A stretch of 64,000 bases of DNA from Siphonodentalium dalli (Eukaryota; Mollusca; Scaphopoda; Gadilida; Siphonodentaliidae): positions 209,549,934 through 209,613,933 of the forward strand of contig CP136063.1 in the NCBI GenBank assembly GCA_032622095.1, in the 5' to 3' direction. Numbering within the stretch: the stretch's first letter is position 1; each line of letters starts with the position of its first letter. The position numbers and the translations under genes are program-made. The notes beneath the pieces were generated by a model that did no database searches, had not been told where the DNA came from, and saw only the letters and a list, made by a program, of their open reading frames with translations. Below, one piece after another: positions 59,786-64,000 of this stretch.

Positions 59786-59968
59786 CGGAGTCGAAATCGA
59801 ACTGATGTGAGTGGGGGGGGGGGGGCTCCCGGAAAACTATAAAGAGGCCGGATGTTACTACCTCTTTCAACCATGGATCGATCATGAAAAGAGGATCCCA
59901 CTGAGTCACAAATTGAGAAAGACGCCCCCCCCCCCACCGGATACTGAACAGGCTGTAGAGTTAAGGCG

Positions 59969-62098
59969 TCAAAAACGACGCTTGCCTGGCCACTTGCCAG
60001 ACCCTTTAGTGCCACGAGACTGATGAATGCGACGACCAGAATTCCTCACGCCTTGACCAGAATTCCTCACGCCTTGACCAGAATTCCTCACACCTTGACC
60101 AGAAGGCGGAACATTGCTTGGCGCCGGACGACTGCCCGATGAGTGCAAAATATCATTGACTTGTTGTACCATGTGACTCACATTGTCCTGTAACTGACGC
60201 TCCCTGTCGTCACGAGATATCGACTGGACATTGGGAGTCGGATGAGGAAGCTGCGCTAACAAATCATGATCACGCAAAGACCGTTGTGATCTGACAACCG
60301 AAACTGCCCGTTTCTTACTCGGCCCAGAGAAGGAAACCGCGGAACTCTTTCTCTTTCGCTCTTTAGTGTCTGATACCCCTTGGGAACCCGAGCGGGTGGA
60401 CCGACGATCATACAGGTCTGCCTCGGCAGCAACCATGTCACGAGCCTCTGCAATCTTGCCATTAAACTCATTGTTTGACCCCACTGGTTGGTAAAGGAGA
60501 AAATCCTTATGATGAGGTTGCAATAGGCTGGATTGTTTCATAGTTTCCTCTCGCCATAGCAAGTCTTGATTGGCAGACAATGTAGTCAGAACAGAAATAA
60601 CGTGACCCACACTACGGGACAGAACTTTGACTAAGTCGCCTAATCGGCCATTCTGAGAAGAACCCGCCGATTGAGCCATAAAAACTGCAGAGGTAGTCAT
60701 ATCCGCAAAAGACAAGATCTGGAGAGCCTGTCGAACTGATTGACGAATGCCCGAAAATCTAGCTTTGGTTAAGTAGATACCCCGGGGGGAACGAACATCG
60801 ACACTACTTGCATCAGCTTCCAAACGCGGAAGAGGCTCCAAAACAACCGGCTGAGAGGTGGTGGAGTAGAACAGTTTGTTGAATCCATGATTACGAGTAC
60901 CCGGTGGAATCGGTAGATTGTCACGCCCCAATTTTGGACGCTGGGACCGAAATTCAGCAATGACCCTGTTCATCCTCTCACATGCTGTGTTCAGCTGAGG
61001 AGATTGTGTGAGACGACCAGGAAGTGTTTGAGAATGATCTGTCTGAGGTCGTTCCCACAGGGCATCCACACTCGACTCCAGCGCTGTTCTTGATCTCTCA
61101 GGAGCCGGAGGGCACTTTGACGCGGGCAACAACTTATAAACTAACGCGATAGTTTCCGCAAAATCCGGTACAGGATCCGTATCCTCAGAATCCTCTGTAC
61201 CGGAATCACTACCTGAAGCTCCCTCATCATCGCTCGTAAACGGGGACCCCAGAGGAATGTCCCTAGCCTCTTCATCTCGGGGATGGAGCGACAGCTCGTC
61301 CGGATCCCGATATCCTACTGACCGAACCGGCGATGGAGGGTTAGGAGGGGCCTGTTCCGGAACATGCCTCCTGCTCGATTGGCGTCGGGGGACAAATTCT
61401 TCCGCATTCGGATTCAAACCCGACGTTACTGGCCGCTGTTGTTCAAAATGCGGCCAGTAACCGGTATTCCACGCCCACGGAGGTGGAGGAGGATAACAAG
61501 GAGGAGGCATGTTTTGGAATTGTGGACCCATTCCAAGCCCAGCTGGGACAGAAGGCATGTATGGGTTAACAAAATACGGACAGGGAGAACCCCCAGCGGT
61601 GCTGACCCCGAGATGTCGACTGGTAGCAATGGACGGCGTGGTTCGAGTGTTAGTGGTGAAGCACACAGCCGTACCTGGGCACGCCAACCCGCCAACGGCC
61701 GACCCGAGGGTGCAGATTGACGTCCCGTACGAAAACCCAAGGAACCCACCAATTGTGGACGGATGGGGTGCCCCTCCGGATCCTTGTTTTGTATGGTAAT
61801 CGCCCCGAGTCGCTAAACCACAGAGGGGATCACTATTTTCTAGCGTCCGAATCTCTGAGGCTGGACCCTCAAAATGAGGGGAAGCAACTACCAGGGGAGC
61901 TACAGGGAATGAACCTATACCTGGACTTACATCCTGTTGGCTGTCAGCTGTTAACGAACATATTCGCGACCAATTGGACGGAAGCCACGTTGCACAAAGC
62001 CGGCACGGAAGTTGCTGAGTACAGCCGGCACAAAACACACACGGGACATGTTCATCGAACTCTGCCTTCCGCTTGTTACAAACTAAACATGAACGCAT
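59969..62098 (-). CDS. DIRS ORF1, gag-like protein
   Basis: A 709-codon uninterrupted frame, the longest in the window, starts about 90 bp inside the inner edge of the right terminal repeat. Residues 4-40 hold paired cysteines (CLVCNKRK, CVFCAGC, CRLCATW), a possible metal-binding motif. The middle is proline- and serine-rich with an acidic stretch (SDSGTEDSEDTDP). The last 35 residues contain GQGVRNS repeated three times and end in a basic tail (GKWPGKRRF). DIRS elements usually carry such an ORF before RT, with the RT frame starting near its stop. The intact state contrasts with the broken pol-like part. I recognise it by position and composition, not by a conserved domain. Confidence 0.75.
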   Translation of the reverse strand: MRSCLVCNKRKAEFDEHVPCVFCAGCTQQLPCRLCATWLPSNWSRICSLTADSQQDVSPGIGSFPVAPLVVASPHFEGPASEIRTLENSDPLCGLATRGDYHTKQGSGGAPHPSTIGGFLGFSYGTSICTLGSAVGGLACPGTAVCFTTNTRTTPSIATSRHLGVSTAGGSPCPYFVNPYMPSVPAGLGMGPQFQNMPPPCYPPPPPWAWNTGYWPHFEQQRPVTSGLNPNAEEFVPRRQSSRRHVPEQAPPNPPSPVRSVGYRDPDELSLHPRDEEARDIPLGSPFTSDDEGASGSDSGTEDSEDTDPVPDFAETIALVYKLLPASKCPPAPERSRTALESSVDALWERPQTDHSQTLPGRLTQSPQLNTACERMNRVIAEFRSQRPKLGRDNLPIPPGTRNHGFNKLFYSTTSQPVVLEPLPRLEADASSVDVRSPRGIYLTKARFSGIRQSVRQALQILSFADMTTSAVFMAQSAGSSQNGRLGDLVKVLSRSVGHVISVLTTLSANQDLLWREETMKQSSLLQPHHKDFLLYQPVGSNNEFNGKIAEARDMVAAEADLYDRRSTRSGSQGVSDTKERKRKSSAVSFSGPSKKRAVSVVRSQRSLRDHDLLAQLPHPTPNVQSISRDDRERQLQDNVSHMVQQVNDILHSSGSRPAPSNVPPSGQGVRNSGQGVRNSGQGVRNSGRRIHQSRGTKGSGKWPGKRRF

Positions 62099-62189
62099 GT
62101 TGATTCAAAGAAGCAAACGTTTCTTCAAAAAATGACAAAGTTTTTCTTTTCAAAATTATTCAATTGTTGAGAGAACTTATCTATGCGAG

Positions 62190-62514
62190 TAGATAGGGAA
62201 AAAGAATGTCTTACCTGGCAATCTCGTCCTTTATAACGAAGATGGATCACGTGTTCCAGGTAATACTAAAGATAGACTTACTACGTCATTATAGGAGTTC
62301 CCCTTGGATATTCATACCTTAGGATTTGCGTACCGATTTGAAAAAACATACTTGAGAATTTTCGTACCGTTTTCAAGAAAACGTACCAGAGAGTAACTGC
62401 GGGTTTTTTAACCCTTCTACTGCGAGAAATAAGAATAGGGATATACCATATAGTTTAGTGGGCAAGATACTTCTAGGAGATATATATTTTACTTATTTTT
62501 TAGGAAAATATTGT
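62190..62514 (-). repeat. DIRS inverted terminal repeat (5' side)
   Basis: Inverted partner of 56423-56725, extended at its outer end by about 60 bp (atacttctaggagatatata...) that is found again only in the internal complementary region. Confidence 0.9.
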
Positions 62515-62973
62515 TTTCGCTCTAAAACATCTATAAATCATTAGTACAAGGCCAGCTTAGAATAACTATAAAAAACCCTACAAACTCTTTCGCTCTAAGC
62601 TGCACTCCGGTTTTTGCATGTCATGAATGCTAATTAATTTGCTTGACCTAACAAATGTAAGGGCATCATCGAATTAACGAATGCAAAACTGAGGAAAATG
62701 ACAGATTTACTTCACAAAAGGCAAGTTTTGTGCGATGGATAAATAAAATATGTAGCTAATGTTGTCGCTTAAATTGTATATGTCCGCTCAGGGGATTTGG
62801 CATCTATTGGACTCGGCAGAGCTTCGCCCAATATATGCTCAAATCCCCCTCACGAACATAAACAGTTTAAGCGATGACACTAGCTACATATTCTATATTT
62901 AATAATAATAATAAAAATTGATAAACAAAATGAGTAGCCGTCAGAAACTGACTATAATACATCTTTTTTTCAG
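62515..62973. other. Intron end upstream of exon E9
   Basis: AT-rich. Around 62755-62880 a weak inverted repeat (tgtcgcttaaattgta / tttaagcgatgaca). Ends with a T-rich tract and CAG. Confidence 0.6.
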
Positions 62974-63492
62974 AACAAAGAAAAGCTGCCAAAAGACAAA
63001 GACAAAGCAAAAATGAGGTTGAAGTATTACTATCGGAATCCACGAATGCCACTTGTGAAACAAAAGTTCAGACTGTACCAATGGATGACCAACTCACAAA
63101 CATGGAGGCAAGCTTTGTGCCGCGAATCGCCAATGTTATCAGCTTAGCTGGCACAGTTTCTTCAAGATGTGACAAACTTCGCAAAATTGCACCACGACCA
63201 TCGGCCATGCCATCTACTCAACAATCACAAATGTTTTCCATTGCATCTATTCCACAACATTCTTTGAATAGCATCACAGAGGAGGCACAAAATACTGAGG
63301 CATTAACAAATATTCCGAAATCCGCCTTATATCATAGCGAACAGAATTTGAGAAAGAGCGGGAGATTAACAAGATTACCCAAGCGTCTTTCTTCTGATAA
63401 TGGACACACATCTCATCATGGATCTATCGTCTGTCCAGTATCTGGTTTAACCAATGAGGAGGTCTGGAAAACGAAAATGAAGGAAGAGCAAG
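62974..63492 (+). CDS. Exon E9: basic and Ser/Thr-rich tail
   Basis: It follows CATCTTTTTTTCAG and reads in phase 1 from E8, starting EQRKAAKRQRQSKNEVE, a basic stretch that could act as a nuclear localisation signal. It continues as Ser/Thr/Gln-rich sequence with RIANVISLAGTVSSRCDKLR and later GSIVCPVSGLTNEEVWKT, ending at KEEQ with a strong CAA/GTAAGA donor. If the donor is not used, the frame stops at 63504-63506 after four more residues. No domain recognised. The donor favours more exons outside the window. Confidence 0.7.
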
Positions 63493-63529
63493 TAAGAAAA
63501 ACTTAAAAGGCAACTGAGAACAGAAATAA

Positions 63530-64000
63530 ATGTTCTCTAATCTCATATATATTTTGAAGACCTCTGTTTGTTTGTCTGTCTGTCTGTCTGTATGTCTGTC
63601 TGTATGTCATTTATACAAATCTACGATTCTTGACCGATCGGGACGAAACTTGGTACGTGTGTGTAGTTTGACCAGGTGGTCGACGTTGTCGTATTGGCGA
63701 GCCCGTGCGGCACCCGCTTCGCGCATGCGCAGACGAGATCTCGGAAACAGGTGGAGCTATCGACTTGAAATTTGCTATGTGAATGTATCTTGCCCCGGAT
63801 ACGAATTTTATCGGGTCGCCGAGCCCGTGCGATGCCAGCTTCGCGCATGCGCAGACCAGATCTCGGAAACGGGTGGAGCTATCGACTTGAAATTTGGTAT
63901 GTGAATGTATCTTGCCCCGGATACAAATTTTATCGGGTCGCCGGGCCCGTGCGACGCCAGCTTCGCGCATGCGCAGACGAGATCACGGAAACGGGTGGAG
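63530..64000 (+). repeat. Tandem-array element F (122-bp GC-rich monomers)
   Basis: A (GTCT)n run (63564-63606) is followed by a lead-in ccgatcgggacgaaacttgg and monomers anchored on cttcgcgcatgcgcaga at about 63722, 63844 and 63966. Each has gacttgaaatttggtatgtg. The array runs off the window end. Open frames here cross all monomers and are repeat-driven. Confidence 0.85.

Larger units (their letters stand above)
56423..62514 (-). mobile_element. DIRS retrotransposon, structurally complete
   Basis: Left and right terminal regions are inverted repeats of about 300 bp (56423-56725 and about 62190-62514; shared gttactctctggtacgtttt, cctggaacacgtgatccatc). At about 56773-56880 an internal complementary region joins a copy of the outer right end (ggcaagatacttctaggaga) to a copy of the outer left end (tgtatctccgtcaaagttat). 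That ITR plus internal region layout, with RT, RNase H and a tyrosine recombinase on one strand, defines DIRS elements. The coding strand is minus, so the order is gag-like, RT, RNase H, YR. It lies antisense in the E8-E9 intron. Confidence 0.93.
21868..63492 (+). other. DUF6729-type multi-exon gene (span of visible exons)
   Basis: Nine exons on the + strand can be joined: E1 21868-22330, E2 24841-25174, E3 28124-28682, E4 31673-31897, E5 32903-33100, E6 39737-40045, E7 52650-52721, E8 54795-54840, E9 62974-63492. Seven junctions agree in phase: E1/E2 phase 2, E2/E3 phase 0, the next four phase 1, and E8/E9 phase 1. E7 ends in phase 1 but E8 needs phase 0, so a small exon is probably missing. 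E1-E2 resemble DUF6729; E3 to the start of E6 resemble the transposase-like region that follows it in large fish and invertebrate families. This assignment is from memory of the family, not from a search. E1 begins in mid-protein, so the 5' exons lie upstream and were not found. E9 ends at a strong donor, so the 3' end is probably outside. The introns hold most of the mobile elements listed here. It could be a host gene of transposon origin or a very old element; uninterrupted exons favour a retained gene. Confidence 0.75.

Noticed and set aside
61257-62103. Plus-strand frames over the DIRS gag-like ORF
   Set aside because: The minus-strand 709-codon frame explains the region; the shadows have no domain.

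Overview
The window looks like a piece of a repeat-rich invertebrate nuclear genome, most likely a marine mollusc and probably a bivalve. Long AT-rich spacers, introns with GT-AG ends, a tRNA-derived SINE with a mollusc-like tail, a DIRS retrotransposon and many (TCCG)n-headed tandem arrays all point that way. Nothing looks bacterial. The species assignment is an inference from repeat style.

One host-type gene can be supported. It is on the + strand, enters the window already in progress, and has nine recognisable exons between 21868 and about 63492. They encode a DUF6729-type N-terminal region followed by a transposase-like region of the kind seen in multi-copy animal proteins, then an acidic linker and a basic tail. 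Splice phases agree at seven of the eight exon junctions. The E7-E8 junction does not fit, which suggests an unseen small exon. The last exon ends in a strong splice donor, so the gene probably continues beyond the window.

Almost everything else is mobile or repetitive DNA, much of it nested. 1-3 kb: a MULE (Mutator-like) transposon with a broken, intron-containing transposase and terminal inverted repeats built from a tandem repeat of about 15 bp. 3.9-9.7 kb: two copies of a TIR-bearing MITE, a 1.2 kb long-TIR element, and a nest in which a TIR element holding a palindrome and a hAT-like element sits in a ~178-bp satellite beside a second 8-bp-TSD element. 10-21.6 kb: foldback elements, a SINE, minisatellites, two ~160-bp tandem-array elements (one carrying a TTAA-inserted MITE), and a hAT-like MITE. 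21.8-56 kb: introns of the host gene filled with hAT-like, piggyBac-like, pogo-like and foldback elements and a recent 434-bp tandem duplication. 56.4-62.5 kb: a structurally complete DIRS retrotransposon (inverted terminal repeats plus internal complementary region), antisense to the host gene, with frameshifted RT, RNase H and tyrosine recombinase. 63.5-64 kb: a GC-rich tandem array.

The observation that seems least described is a set of at least five loci, of unrelated primary sequence, that share one layout: short hairpin head, TCCG/TCTG-type microsatellite, tandem monomers (mostly 150-177 bp) with an ATAACT...AAC...AAATTTGGTAT-like core, and in three cases a CTCTTGTT end.
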